From NCBI RefSeq assembly GCF_012641365.1, contig NZ_JABAIM010000004.1, positions 1 through 64,000 on the forward strand: a stretch of 64,000 nt of DNA, in the 5' to 3' direction. The notes beneath the pieces were generated by a model that did no database searches, was not told the origin of the DNA, and saw nothing but the letters and a program-made list of their open reading frames with translations. Below, piece by piece: positions 7,461 through 17,220 of the stretch; within the stretch, counting starts at the first letter, position 1, and every line of letters starts with the position of its first letter. The position numbers were made by a program, and so were the translations under genes. The stretch is from Leeia aquatica (lineage in GTDB: Bacteria; Pseudomonadota; Gammaproteobacteria; Burkholderiales; Leeiaceae).

Positions 7461-7739
7461 TTAGCTGCGGCTGGTCACTTCCAGCAGGTGGTAACCGAAC
7501 TGGGTCTTGACCGGACCCTGCACGGTACCGACATCGGCGCTGAACACCACGCGGTCAAATTCCGGCACCATCATGCCCGGGCCAAAACGGCCCAGATCGC
7601 CGCCCTGACGGCCGGACGGGCAGCTGGAGTGCTGGCGGGCCAGCTCGGCGAAATCAGCGCCGCCTTCGATCTGAGCCTTGAGCTCCAGACATTGGGCTTC
7701 GCTGTTGACCAAGATGTGGCGGGCGGTGGCTTGAGGCAT
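7461..7739 (-). CDS. Parvulin-type peptidyl-prolyl isomerase (PpiC-like)
   Basis: This is a 92-residue single-domain parvulin, catalysing cis-trans isomerisation of peptidyl-proline bonds. ATARHILV at the start, the Gly/Asp-rich GGDLGRFGPGMMVPEF in the middle and VQGPVKTQFGYHLLEV at the end are standard parvulin blocks. There is no signal peptide, so it should be cytoplasmic. The ATG opening MPQATAR is preceded by a GGAG site; six more codons upstream are open but lack one. It is a monocistronic unit with its own likely -10 box and a terminator. Confidence 0.92.
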   Translation of the reverse strand: MPQATARHILVNSEAQCLELKAQIEGGADFAELARQHSSCPSGRQGGDLGRFGPGMMVPEFDRVVFSADVGTVQGPVKTQFGYHLLEVTSRS

Positions 7740-7770
7740 GCTGTACTCCAGAAACAATCAAAAAAAAGTA

Positions 7771-7776
7771 ATTATA
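7771..7776 (-). promoter_or_regulatory. Probable -10 box of the parvulin gene
   Basis: On the minus strand this reads TATAAT, a perfect sigma-70 -10 hexamer, 32 bases before the parvulin ATG. No good -35 hexamer lies 16-18 bases upstream (best TCAGCA), so promoter strength is uncertain. Confidence 0.5.
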
Positions 7777-7816
7777 CCTGTTGCCACGGCCCTGTGCTGA
7801 CACCGCCGCCGGGCGG

Positions 7817-9493
7817 TCAGCCCGCCTTTTTCATCTGCTCACGCAATTCTCGGCGCAGGATCTTGCCGACATTGGTTTTCGGCAGCTCGGTGAGGAAGCG
7901 GACCCGCTTGGGAATCTTGTAGCCGGTGAGGTATTTGTGAGCGAACTTGAGCACTTCGGCCTCATCCAGATTCGGGTCTTTCTTGACGATGCAGACCATC
8001 ACCACTTCGCCGGAGTGTTCATCCTGCGCCCCGATCGCGGCCACCTCCAGAATGCCGGGATGCTGCGCCAGCACATCTTCGATCTCGTTCGGGTAGACAT
8101 TGAAACCGGAGACCAGAATCATGTCTTTCTTGCGGTCCACAATCTTCAGGAAGCCATCCGGCGTCATCACCGCCACATCGCCGGTCGCCACATAGCCCCG
8201 TTCATCCAGCACCTTGGCGGTTTCTTCCGGTCGATTCCAGTAGCCGCGCATCACTTGCGGGCCCTTGATACACAGTTCACCCGGGGTGTCGAAACCCACC
8301 GGCTGGCCATTGTCATCGCGCAATTCAACGTCGGTAGACGGGATCGGCACACCGATATAGCCGTTGTATTCTGCCAGATTCAGCGGGTTGATCACCGCGG
8401 CGGGCGAGGTTTCGGTCAGCCCATAGGCTTCGATCAGTGAGCAGCCGGTCACCGCTTTCCAGCGTTCAGCAACGGCGCGCTGAGTGGCCATGCCACCACC
8501 CAGCGTGATTTTGAGCTTGCTGAAATCCACTTCCTTGAACTCAGGCCGATTGAGCAAGCCGTTGAACAGGGTGTTGACGCCAGACATGGCGGTGAACTTG
8601 TGCTTTTTCAGCTCCTTGATGAAGCCCGGCATGTCGCGGGGATTGGTAATCAGCACATTGCAACCGCCCAATTTGCAGAAGGTCAGGCAATTGGCGGTCA
8701 AGGAGAAGATATGGTACAGCGGCAGGGCGGTAATGATGATCTCACCGTCCGGGTTGGCAAACGGCGCCAGCCAGGCACTGGCCTGCTGCAGGTTGGCCAC
8801 GATATTGCCGTGGGTCAGCACCGCGCCTTTGGAGACGCCTGTGGTACCGCCGGTATATTGCAGGTAGGCAATGTCTTCATGGCCCAATTCGGCCGGGCGG
8901 TATGGCTTGCGCGCACCTAACTTGAGCGCATTGCGGAAATCCACCATGTTATGGATGTGCCACTCCGGCACCAGCTTCTTGATGTGGCGGACCACGAAAT
9001 TGACCAGCCAGGACTTGGGGGCCGGCAGCATATCGCCCAGTGCAGTGACAATCACGTGCTTGACGGGGGTGGTCTTGATCACCGTCTGCAAGGTCTTGCA
9101 GAAGTTTTCCACAATGACGATGGTGTGTGCACCCGAGTCGTTCAGCTGATGTTCCAGCTCGCGCGGGGTATACAAGGGGTTGACGTTGACCACCGTCAGG
9201 CCGGCACGCAGGATGCCGTACATGGCAATCGGGTACTGCAGCACATTGGGCATCATCACCGCGACGCGATCACCCTTTTGCAAGCCCAGCTCGTTCTGCA
9301 GGTAGGAAGCAAAGCGGGCGGAGAGCTCATCCAGCTCCGCATAGGTCAGACTTTTGCCCATATTGTGAAATGCGGGGCGACTGCTGTATTTCTTGACCGA
9401 CTGCTCAAACAGGTCGGCCAGCGAGCTGAACTCGCCCATGTCGATTTCAGCGGGAATGCCCGCCGGATAGTGCTGCAGCCAGACTTTTTCCAC
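7817..9493 (-). CDS. fadD: Long-chain fatty acid-CoA ligase
   Basis: This 558-residue acyl-CoA synthetase activates fatty acids to acyl-CoA with ATP for beta-oxidation or lipid synthesis. It has the AMP-binding P-loop YTGGTTGVSKGA, the YGLTETSP block, YVATGDVAVM, and the FACS region DRKKDMILVSGFNVYPNEIE. The conserved lysine near the C-terminus is in LPKTNVGKILRRELR. Length and motifs match FadD rather than acetyl-CoA synthetase. The start codon is GTG with GGAGA seven bases before it. It appears monocistronic. Confidence 0.95.
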   Translation of the reverse strand: MEKVWLQHYPAGIPAEIDMGEFSSLADLFEQSVKKYSSRPAFHNMGKSLTYAELDELSARFASYLQNELGLQKGDRVAVMMPNVLQYPIAMYGILRAGLTVVNVNPLYTPRELEHQLNDSGAHTIVIVENFCKTLQTVIKTTPVKHVIVTALGDMLPAPKSWLVNFVVRHIKKLVPEWHIHNMVDFRNALKLGARKPYRPAELGHEDIAYLQYTGGTTGVSKGAVLTHGNIVANLQQASAWLAPFANPDGEIIITALPLYHIFSLTANCLTFCKLGGCNVLITNPRDMPGFIKELKKHKFTAMSGVNTLFNGLLNRPEFKEVDFSKLKITLGGGMATQRAVAERWKAVTGCSLIEAYGLTETSPAAVINPLNLAEYNGYIGVPIPSTDVELRDDNGQPVGFDTPGELCIKGPQVMRGYWNRPEETAKVLDERGYVATGDVAVMTPDGFLKIVDRKKDMILVSGFNVYPNEIEDVLAQHPGILEVAAIGAQDEHSGEVVMVCIVKKDPNLDEAEVLKFAHKYLTGYKIPKRVRFLTELPKTNVGKILRRELREQMKKAG

Positions 9494-9682
9494 GAGTGCT
9501 CTCCGTCTTCTCTTTGAGGCGGTGCAGACCTGTCCCGGTCGCTACCACACGTTATCCTGTACACACCCCACTGTTGCACGCTAGTTCATTATGGGAGCAG
9601 ACCCCTTTGGCGACAAGCATGCACCAGCATTGTGCTTGGCTGCACTGTAATGGAAAAGCCGTTTCGTGAAAAGACGTTCACA

Positions 9683-10747
9683 TCACAACATCGAACCCCT
9701 TTTGATCTCAGGCAGGAGTTCGGTGAAGGCCGCCAGCGCCTCATCTGCCGCAATATCCTTCACATCGCGCGATGGCTTTTGCAGCAAGCGGTAAGGCACA
9801 CCCCACGGCCGCCAGACCGTGGCATCCGAATTGCCAAAGAAGCACACGATTGGCTTGCCCAGCCCCGCCCCGACATGCATGGCCCCGCCATCACTGCAGA
9901 TCATGGCATCACACACCGACAAACCACCAATCAACTCGGACAAGGCCTCGGTGGGATAGGCCAGCACCGGCAGATCCGCCACCGCCGCCATGATCTCCGC
10001 CGCTTTGCGGTCATCTCCCGGATGGTGCGGATTGTGCTCATCACCCGGCGACCAGAACAACATAAAACGCACCTGATGGCGCGCATGCAAGCCACGCATC
10101 AATTCAATAAACTGCACTGCGGGCCAACGCTGTGGCGGCTTACGCGACGAGATGTGGATCGCCAGGGTCAATGGCGCAGGCGGCAGGGTGGCGAGGCGGG
10201 ATTGGGCTTGCTGATGCGCTGCCTCTGTTGCACAAACCGTTAACGCTGGGATGGCCCCAGTAATCCCTAGTGGAATCAGTAATTCCGCTAACTCTTCAAC
10301 TAAGTGCAAGCCTGCCCGCTGCACATAGGGCACCTGAAGTGCAATGTGCTGTTGCCCGGGTTTACCCTCCTCAGTGAAGCCCAGAATATGTTTGGCCTTG
10401 ACTTGCCGGGCCAGAGCCAAAGGCCGTGCTGTCTGACGGGTACTAGCAATAATAGCCAGGTCATAGCTCGTTTTTCTTAGTGACTGCATCATGCGCCAGC
10501 GGCGCCAATACACGCCCACCACAGACTCACCCGGTTGCCTGTGCTTGGCCTTGGTATAGGCAAACACGTGGTCCAGATAAGGATTTTCGGCAAGTACAGG
10601 CAAGTTATAGCTATTTACCAGTGCATCAATTCGTGCCACAGGGAAGTGCTTTCTAAGCGCCGCAATCAACGGAGTGGTACATACCAGGTCGCCAATATTG
10701 TCGCGTCGAATGACCAGTATGGACTGAATAACAGGGTCAATCTGCAT
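9683..10747 (-). CDS. Glycosyltransferase family 9 (heptosyltransferase-like)
   Basis: This is a 354-residue GT9 protein, the family that adds ADP-heptose to LPS inner core at the cytoplasmic face. The N-terminal ILVIRRDNIGDLVCTTPLI block and C-terminal DGGAMHVGAGLGKPIVCFFG block are typical of the two Rossmann domains. It is the last gene of the long minus-strand polysaccharide run and starts four bases after the preceding GT4 gene. Which acceptor it uses cannot be told; it is one of three GT9 genes in the cluster. Confidence 0.88.
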   Translation of the reverse strand: MQIDPVIQSILVIRRDNIGDLVCTTPLIAALRKHFPVARIDALVNSYNLPVLAENPYLDHVFAYTKAKHRQPGESVVGVYWRRWRMMQSLRKTSYDLAIIASTRQTARPLALARQVKAKHILGFTEEGKPGQQHIALQVPYVQRAGLHLVEELAELLIPLGITGAIPALTVCATEAAHQQAQSRLATLPPAPLTLAIHISSRKPPQRWPAVQFIELMRGLHARHQVRFMLFWSPGDEHNPHHPGDDRKAAEIMAAVADLPVLAYPTEALSELIGGLSVCDAMICSDGGAMHVGAGLGKPIVCFFGNSDATVWRPWGVPYRLLQKPSRDVKDIAADEALAAFTELLPEIKRGSML

Positions 10748-10751
10748 GGAG

Positions 10752-11903
10752 CTAACATTTCAACAAAGTTTGATAAAGCCGATCCAGCTTGTCCGCAGCA
10801 TGTTGCCACTCAAACTGCTGTTTCACGGTCTGAGCTGCAGCTGCACCTAATCGCTGCCTGTGGGCCGGGTTTTGCAGCCAGTAACGCACTGCCGAAACCC
10901 AGTGCTCAAGCGGAGCATCCGCTGACAGCAGGCCACCATTGACATCATCGGTAATGGACTCCAGGACCCCCCCTGTTGCGCCCGCCAATACGGCACACCC
11001 CATCGCCATGGCTTCAAGTACCACCATACCTTGCGGCTCATGCCGGGTTGGCAGCAAGACCATATCTGCTGCGGCCAGATACTGCGCCAGTTCAGCGTGG
11101 GGCCTGGCCGGCAAGTCTAATAATGCTCCACATTGAATCAAGCGGTCACATTGCAGCTGGCGCTCGGCATAGCCAAGCTCTCGTTCCGTACCTGGCGGAA
11201 GTGGCCCAATCGTCACCATGAGTGGCCTGTACTCCTCCGCACTCAGCTGCTCGATGACATTCAGGCAAATGTCGTAACCCTTGACATGCTGCTTGCGCCC
11301 GAAGAAAAAAATAATCGGACGGTCGACCGGCAAACCTAATGCCAGCCGAAGCGCCATCTTCTGTGGCACGTCAGCGGCGTGAAATACCTCAGGATTGACG
11401 CCATTGTGAATGACGTGTACCAGATGTGGGTCAAAACCTTTGTCTACCAGTTCTTTTCGAACATAGCCCGATACGGCGATATATGCGTTTGCTGGTATCG
11501 CCTGCGGCCGTTGCGTCCGAACATGCGCGTGCACAACGCACGGTAAATTCCATCCGAGCCATTTCCTGAAGCTCGCCACATCGAATTCAAGCTGATGGAC
11601 ATGCAGAATGTCCGGCCTGACCTTACGCGCAATTGCCGCCAATCGACGCTCAAGTGGCCAGGGATTAAAACGAAACCATTTCCAGAATACGCGGGTATAT
11701 AACCGTGACGACTCAAAACGATACACCGGCCACTGATTCCATGATGCTCGCGCCTGCAGTCCTTCGCGGGCACTCACCAGCACATGCTTATAGCCAGGCA
11801 AATGCAAGGCCAGTTCCTGCGCCACGATGGCCGGTGCAAAACCCCGTGTGTCCGGAATGGCACCATGGGGTACATACTGCATGAGCAGCGGCTTGGCTGT
11901 CAC
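10752..11903 (-). CDS. Glycosyltransferase family 4
   Basis: This is a 383-residue GT-B glycosyltransferase with a GT4 C-terminal domain (IIFFFGRKQHVKGYD, PTRHEPQGMVVLEAMAMGCAV with the EX7E-like donor motif). I chose the GTG at 11903 because it overlaps the stop of the O-antigen ligase gene as GTGA, with GGAAA just before it; 14 further codons upstream are open inside that gene. It would transfer a nucleotide-activated hexose to the growing LPS chain. Donor and acceptor are unknown. Confidence 0.88.
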   Translation of the reverse strand: MTAKPLLMQYVPHGAIPDTRGFAPAIVAQELALHLPGYKHVLVSAREGLQARASWNQWPVYRFESSRLYTRVFWKWFRFNPWPLERRLAAIARKVRPDILHVHQLEFDVASFRKWLGWNLPCVVHAHVRTQRPQAIPANAYIAVSGYVRKELVDKGFDPHLVHVIHNGVNPEVFHAADVPQKMALRLALGLPVDRPIIFFFGRKQHVKGYDICLNVIEQLSAEEYRPLMVTIGPLPPGTERELGYAERQLQCDRLIQCGALLDLPARPHAELAQYLAAADMVLLPTRHEPQGMVVLEAMAMGCAVLAGATGGVLESITDDVNGGLLSADAPLEHWVSAVRYWLQNPAHRQRLGAAAAQTVKQQFEWQHAADKLDRLYQTLLKC

Positions 11904-13225
11904 AGTTTCCCCCCGGATGCTGTCGACCTGGCAGCATATGCCCATGCCAGCAGGTACGCACTGAGGAACATGAAATGCTCAAGCATGTGGTCCCGAACAT
12001 TGCTATCCAGCACCGATCGTGCAAAAAATCCACTCACCACGAATGCAAGCATCAAACCTGCCGACTGCCGCTCTCGTAAATACAGTCGCAGTCCATATGC
12101 AATCATGCATGTCCCCCAAGCCAGCCAAAGCAGCAGCCCGGGTATCCCTGCGCCGATAGCCATATCCATCATCCCGCTATGGCTATGCCCAGGCAGGCGG
12201 GGCTCATTCGGGAAACGGACATGCAAAGCACGACGGAATGCGTTCCGGTCATAACCGACGCCCATAGGAAACCGGGCGACGCTAATCGCCGCTTCTTTTG
12301 CCCACGCCAGACGCTCATATGCCGAAGGCTCAATGATCTGATTGCTGCCGGGCAAGAGCGGGTATGGATAACGGACCCCATCGATCCAGGCCTTGTGATG
12401 CTCTGTATCCCATGCCACCGGCAAGGTGTCCACGAACTTTAACCAGCGTGTGTCTGCATGAAACATATTCCACGCAAGCCCTGCCAGCGCAATGCCTCCT
12501 GCCATGAACATGCCCAGTCGCCGAATGCCTTTGGTAGATTGCCAGACGCCGATGACCAACCCAACCAGACAGATGAGCAAGGTCGCCACATGACCATTAC
12601 GCGTCACGGTTACATACGAAGTTAACAGCAGCAGTCCAAATGCGGATACCCGCGCCCAGACCGGCAAACGTAATGCAGAAGGCCGTCCAGACAGCTGCGC
12701 CAAAGTATCTGCCATCAATAAGCCCAGCTGAATATTGGTCCAGAAGCTGACGCCTGTGCGATGGGAAATCCATAGGGGGTACACCAGCCAGCGCTCATAT
12801 AGCCAATAGAGCCACAATGAGCTGATCGCGAATGCTGCCGGCAGACTGAGGCCGATGAGAAAGATCATTCGCGGGGACACCATGGCCTGACCATCCTTCC
12901 GCTTCACGCTGGCCAGTAATAAGCCCAGCAGCGCTGTCAACAGTGCTTTGAGCCACTCGCCCTTCAGCTCCCTGATCACGATCTCTGGCTGAAATGCCCA
13001 ACCCAGCCACTGAACCAGCATCCATACACTCAACGCCATCAGCAGCCCCCATGCAGGCCGAAGGCCTTTCCAGGGGATATCCCGCCACGAGGGCAGGGAC
13101 AACAGCAACAGCACTGCAATGGTCAGGTTACGCAAGGCGACCGTCCCGGGCAGATACCAGACCAATAACAGGATGGTTACACCCAGCAGTATTCCCCAAT
13201 ATCGGGCACGCTCAGTCAACAACAT
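11900..13225 (-). CDS. waaL: O-antigen ligase / Wzy-like polymerase family membrane protein
   Basis: This 441-residue protein has about ten to twelve membrane helices and a Wzy_C-type periplasmic loop. The conserved segment GVGYDRNAFRRALH... then GHSHSGMMDMAIGAG (around 330-355) carries the Arg and His residues typical of WaaL ligases. WaaL joins undecaprenyl-linked O-antigen to lipid A-core in the periplasm. Within an LPS core cluster and without a wzx/wzy set nearby, ligase is the better guess, but polymerase cannot be excluded. AAGGAG precedes the ATG. It overlaps both neighbouring genes (14 and 4 bases). Confidence 0.8.
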   Translation of the reverse strand: MLLTERARYWGILLGVTILLLVWYLPGTVALRNLTIAVLLLLSLPSWRDIPWKGLRPAWGLLMALSVWMLVQWLGWAFQPEIVIRELKGEWLKALLTALLGLLLASVKRKDGQAMVSPRMIFLIGLSLPAAFAISSLWLYWLYERWLVYPLWISHRTGVSFWTNIQLGLLMADTLAQLSGRPSALRLPVWARVSAFGLLLLTSYVTVTRNGHVATLLICLVGLVIGVWQSTKGIRRLGMFMAGGIALAGLAWNMFHADTRWLKFVDTLPVAWDTEHHKAWIDGVRYPYPLLPGSNQIIEPSAYERLAWAKEAAISVARFPMGVGYDRNAFRRALHVRFPNEPRLPGHSHSGMMDMAIGAGIPGLLLWLAWGTCMIAYGLRLYLRERQSAGLMLAFVVSGFFARSVLDSNVRDHMLEHFMFLSAYLLAWAYAARSTASGGKL

Positions 13226-14393
13226 GACACTCCTTATGCATCACCCATGCGGGCAAGTGCTGCAAAACCCCCCGCCAACGCTCCACAAATGCTGCCATGG
13301 TGAAGACCGCAAACTGTGATGACTTTTCCGGCTGCAGGTGCGGCCACTGTTGAGATCTCAAGGCATCCAGCATGGCACCAAAAGAGGCGCCCCCATCAAT
13401 CCTGGGGTCGGTGTATAACCAGCCCGTTTCACCATGAATAACGGTTTCGGTGAACGGTGGGGCTTGTACCGCCAATACCGGCACCCCCATGGCCTGAGCC
13501 TCGATCAGGTTTAAGCCGAGGGCTTCTTTTTCCGGCAGGCCCGACATCAGATAGTCCAGTCCCTGATACACGCGGACCACATCAGACTGATGCCCCCACC
13601 AACGAACACGCGTCCCAAGTGGCCGCAGTACTCGCTGCAAATCACGTACCGAGGCATAGCCACCTGAGCCAAAAATTTCAATATTAACCTCGGGACGAGC
13701 CAGCAAGGCAGGCACTATCGCCGCAAACAACTGTGGAAATTGCTTGATGGTCGTAATACGCGACACAATCCCCAAGGTCAAACCCGGTCGCTTCTCATAG
13801 ACAGGGGCTTCCCCCCAGTTAGGGCGCAGACGGGCAAGCCACCCAAGCATTCGATCACGCCCCTTGCGCTGATCCCACTGGTAGCGACTTCTTTGCCGAA
13901 TCGGTGCCAGGCTGGCGCTACGCCCGGCGGCAGGGGCGGCCACACCCAGCAATGGCTCAGGGTAAACGGGTACCGATGCAGCCTGCAAACCATCCACCAC
14001 GTAACGCGAGACCCCAAAAACTGTGTCATATACGCGATAAGCAGACGAGTCTCGGAGGTACCTGGGCATATGGGAGATCGCCGTCATGTAATGACGCTGA
14101 CCCAGTCTGAGTGTCACCTCGATCGGTAACGCACCATGGCACAACACCCAGGCACCCTCCGCGGGCAATGCTGCAGTCAACTCCCCCAACTCTGGGATCG
14201 GAACGCACTCAGCCATGTCACCGATCAGAGAACGCCAAAACGTAGCTTGGGGATGTATGTAGAGGCGGGTCTTGATGCCTAGCTGAGCGAGGGCTTCAAC
14301 ACAACTGCGTGTATACACCTCCCCACCACCAAATTCGGTACTCAGGTTAACTTGATGGCACCCATCCAGTGCAGGCAAGGGTTTCATTGCCAT
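13212..14393 (-). CDS. Glycosyltransferase family 4
   Basis: This is a 393-residue GT-B enzyme of the GT4 type. The N-terminal domain has NLSTEFGGGEVYTR, an acceptor-side glycine loop. The C-terminal donor domain has GIVSRITTIKQFPQLF and LPEKEALGLNLIEAQAMGVPVLA with the paired glutamates. Two in-frame ATGs (14393, 14387) are possible; the second forms an ATGA overlap with the preceding GT2 gene. Presumed to extend the LPS outer core; the sugar is not predictable. Confidence 0.85.
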   Translation of the reverse strand: MAMKPLPALDGCHQVNLSTEFGGGEVYTRSCVEALAQLGIKTRLYIHPQATFWRSLIGDMAECVPIPELGELTAALPAEGAWVLCHGALPIEVTLRLGQRHYMTAISHMPRYLRDSSAYRVYDTVFGVSRYVVDGLQAASVPVYPEPLLGVAAPAAGRSASLAPIRQRSRYQWDQRKGRDRMLGWLARLRPNWGEAPVYEKRPGLTLGIVSRITTIKQFPQLFAAIVPALLARPEVNIEIFGSGGYASVRDLQRVLRPLGTRVRWWGHQSDVVRVYQGLDYLMSGLPEKEALGLNLIEAQAMGVPVLAVQAPPFTETVIHGETGWLYTDPRIDGGASFGAMLDALRSQQWPHLQPEKSSQFAVFTMAAFVERWRGVLQHLPAWVMHKECHVVD

Positions 14394-15388
14394 TGTTGTT
14401 GGCCTAGCGCAGGTACTGGCAGCCAGCTCGCCAACATCGCGCGCAACCCTCGCTTTCGTGCACGCCAGCGCTGCCTGCCTGTCACTGCATGCTGCTGAAT
14501 CAGACGATCAATCTTCCGACGGCGGAGTTCTCGATATAACACACACCGCTGCCACAATTTGGGCAAGTAGTGAATCTCGTGATAGATCCCCAAGCCTTCA
14601 TTTGCCAACTGCCAGCGCAGGGCGTCACATAATGCAGTAGAGGCCATATTCGCCAATAGATGCTGATGCAGCTCTTCCACGACCCGCATATAGCATCGCG
14701 CCAGCATAGCCCTATGGGCCGGAGTTTTTACTTTGGAGATGGACTGGGCATGCAGCCGATACACATAAATTTGCTGATCGATATGGCAGAATCGCTTTGC
14801 AGCCGACAACACTTGGGTAGTCCATACGATATCCTGTCGCGCTCGCTCCTCAACAAACCGGATACCCTGCTCCCGCAAAAACTCAACCCGATAAATATAT
14901 AGCCACATGTAATGCTTGAACCGCCGGCTATGGATCGCCGCAATCAACCAATCGCCCCCCGCCTGCACTTGATCGGCAGACATGCCCACAAAGATGGGGG
15001 CAGGTGCTACGCCTTCTTGCAAGTAACAGCCATTGAAGCCCAGCACATCCAGCTGATCCTGAACCATTTTTTGTAGCAGGGGTGCCATCTCTCCCGCTAC
15101 CAGATAATCATCTGGGTCCACAAACGCCAGGAAACGCCCTTGAATCAGGGAAAGCGCATGGTTCCGGGCGGCAAAATGCCCCTTATTGGACTGCTGCACC
15201 AAGCGGATACGTGCGTCGCGCTGCATCCAATCTTGCACGATGCGGGCTGTATCATCCGTAGAACCATCATCGATCACCAGAACCTCGCAAGACAGCTCGG
15301 TGTCTGACAGGATGCTCCGCAAGCTTTCGTCAATATAGGCGGCCACATTATAGGCCGGCATGACGATAGACAAGTCAGGCATTGACAT
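14384..15388 (-). CDS. Glycosyltransferase family 2
   Basis: This is a 334-residue GT-A fold glycosyltransferase. The N-terminus has LSIVMPAYNVAAYIDESLRSIL, the nucleotide-binding strand has EVLVIDDGSTDDTA, and the metal-binding motif DPDDYLV follows AFV. The C-terminal part is helical and basic, suggesting peripheral membrane association. It overlaps the asparagine-synthase-like gene by 14 bases and the next GT4 gene by 10. ATGs at 15388 and 15382 are both possible starts. It most likely adds a sugar to the LPS core or O-chain. Confidence 0.9.
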   Translation of the reverse strand: MSMPDLSIVMPAYNVAAYIDESLRSILSDTELSCEVLVIDDGSTDDTARIVQDWMQRDARIRLVQQSNKGHFAARNHALSLIQGRFLAFVDPDDYLVAGEMAPLLQKMVQDQLDVLGFNGCYLQEGVAPAPIFVGMSADQVQAGGDWLIAAIHSRRFKHYMWLYIYRVEFLREQGIRFVEERARQDIVWTTQVLSAAKRFCHIDQQIYVYRLHAQSISKVKTPAHRAMLARCYMRVVEELHQHLLANMASTALCDALRWQLANEGLGIYHEIHYLPKLWQRCVLYRELRRRKIDRLIQQHAVTGRQRWRARKRGLRAMLASWLPVPALGQQQWQ

Positions 15389-17219
15389 GTGGCCCCCTTT
15401 GCAAATCAGCCAGTTGACGGAGGCTTTCTTCCAGGACCATTAACTGCAACAGGTTTTCATGCCAGCCTGCATCATGCTCGCTGGCCGTTACAACCGCTTG
15501 CGTCGCCTCTACAGACAATTGCCCTCCTGTCTGCTCGGCCAAACGCCCAGGCAAGCCCTGTGCTCGCGACCGCAAATCATGCTGCAGCCAATGTGCCAAC
15601 GGTGGGTTAAATCCGCGCTTCTTCTGCTCAAACAGCCTGAGTGACTCCAGCGTGCCCATGGCTGGCGCCAAAGCAAGTTTGGCAGGGTGTGTAAACCGCT
15701 GTGCAGGAGGCAGCGCCAAAACACGGCTGACCACTTTGTGGTCCAGTAGTGGACAACGAGCCTCCAGCCCATGGGCCATCGGCATCAGGTCTGCCTTCCG
15801 CAAGATATACTCCGGAAGATAGTTACATTGATCCAGTGCCAACAGTTGCATCAGTGGTGACGCTGGCATGTTTGCAGGCATTCGCCAGTGGTGGTCGGCA
15901 ATATCGTATCCAGACTGCAAACTACGCCGCTGCATTGGCGAAAAACCGGAAAACCGCAGGGAATACGCGCTTAACCAGTCTTGTGAGAGCTCCTGACGCC
16001 ACTTGACCCAGCCTCGTCTTGCCATGCCAGACTGTGGACTAAGCCATGGCAAAACAAAATGCCGACGCCAGGCGCTTTGCAGATGCTTGCGATAGCGTTT
16101 ATATCCCGCAAATAGCTCATCCCCACCATCCCCACCCAGGACCACTTTCACGTGCTGGCTGGTCTCCCGTGAGAGATACCATGTAGGGATGCAGGAAGGA
16201 TCAGCAAATGGCTCATCCAGATCTGCCACAATAGAAGCAAAGTCGTCCTTGATCCCGCTGGGGATCACAATGCGCTGATTCTGCATGCCCAAGGTCTGGG
16301 CTATTTGCCCTGCCAAGGCACTTTCGTCCAGCGAAGACCCGGGAAAGGCCGCTGTAAAAGTCTGAATATTCTGGTAGCCCTGCGCAGCAAGGCGTGCTGC
16401 AATCACAGAAGAGTCTATACCACTGGACAGGAAAAGGCCCACTGGCCGATCAGATGCCGTTCGCAATCGAATAGCCACATCCAGCTCTTCGAACAAAGAG
16501 CCTGATTCCGGCTCGGGCTGCCAATACACATGCTTTTGCAGACTTCCTGTTTGAAGCTCGTACTGGAGGTAACACCCATTCTCCAGCCGTTGGATGTCGC
16601 GGTAAATGGTGTGAGGGGCCGGAATATAGCGATGGGCCAGGTACGCATCGATGCCGGTGCTGGACAGGACACGCCGGGATAAGGGCAGGTATGGCAATAC
16701 GGCGCGGACCATTGAACCGAAGGCCAGCTCACCATCCTGATGGTAATACAGCAGCGGTTTCAGACCCATCCTGTCTCGCGCCAGCCAGACACGTCCATGG
16801 CGCCAATCCACGATGGTCAGTGCAAACATGCCTCGCAAGCGCGATAACATGCCCTCAAACCCGTACGCCAAGTACGCATTGAGGATGTACTCCGTATCAG
16901 ACGTTGTCCGGAAAGGCATTCCTTGCGCCTGTAATGCTTGGGCATCTTCTTCCCAACCATATACTTCGCCGTTGTAACACACCCACACCTGTTGATCGTG
17001 ACTGACCATGGGCTGATCAGCCTCAGGCCGGGGATCACGGATAGACAGCCGAGTGTGCAACAAAGCATGCTGCATGCCTTCATGGGCGATTTGCCCGTCA
17101 CGGAGCCAACCGACATGGTGTCTGGCATCTGGCCCCCTCCGGCCTAGCGCAGACAGCATCGCCTCGATCACTTCTGGCGTGATGCGACGTTGCCCAAAGA
17201 AACCTGCAATCCCGCACAT
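15375..17219 (-). CDS. asnB: Asparagine synthase (glutamine-hydrolysing) family amidotransferase
   Basis: This 614-residue enzyme has a class-II glutamine amidotransferase domain (about 1-190; catalytic Cys2 in MCGIAGFFG) and an ATP-pyrophosphatase synthetase domain (PP-loop FLSSGIDSSV near 263-272, then GGDGGDELFAGY). The free N-terminal cysteine after Met removal is intact, so ammonia from glutamine should be usable. AsnB makes asparagine, but relatives inside polysaccharide clusters amidate sugar acids. It sits between GT4 and GT2 genes in a tightly overlapping run, which supports a surface-polysaccharide role. Family assignment is firm; the substrate is inferred. Confidence 0.92.
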   Translation of the reverse strand: MCGIAGFFGQRRITPEVIEAMLSALGRRGPDARHHVGWLRDGQIAHEGMQHALLHTRLSIRDPRPEADQPMVSHDQQVWVCYNGEVYGWEEDAQALQAQGMPFRTTSDTEYILNAYLAYGFEGMLSRLRGMFALTIVDWRHGRVWLARDRMGLKPLLYYHQDGELAFGSMVRAVLPYLPLSRRVLSSTGIDAYLAHRYIPAPHTIYRDIQRLENGCYLQYELQTGSLQKHVYWQPEPESGSLFEELDVAIRLRTASDRPVGLFLSSGIDSSVIAARLAAQGYQNIQTFTAAFPGSSLDESALAGQIAQTLGMQNQRIVIPSGIKDDFASIVADLDEPFADPSCIPTWYLSRETSQHVKVVLGGDGGDELFAGYKRYRKHLQSAWRRHFVLPWLSPQSGMARRGWVKWRQELSQDWLSAYSLRFSGFSPMQRRSLQSGYDIADHHWRMPANMPASPLMQLLALDQCNYLPEYILRKADLMPMAHGLEARCPLLDHKVVSRVLALPPAQRFTHPAKLALAPAMGTLESLRLFEQKKRGFNPPLAHWLQHDLRSRAQGLPGRLAEQTGGQLSVEATQAVVTASEHDAGWHENLLQLMVLEESLRQLADLQRGPHVNA

Positions 17220-17220
17220 C

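Noticed and set aside
15375-17219. Asparagine-synthase-like protein as a lasso-peptide cyclase
   Set aside because: It has a full glutaminase domain with Cys2 and no lasso precursor, protease or recognition element nearby; the neighbours are glycosyltransferases.
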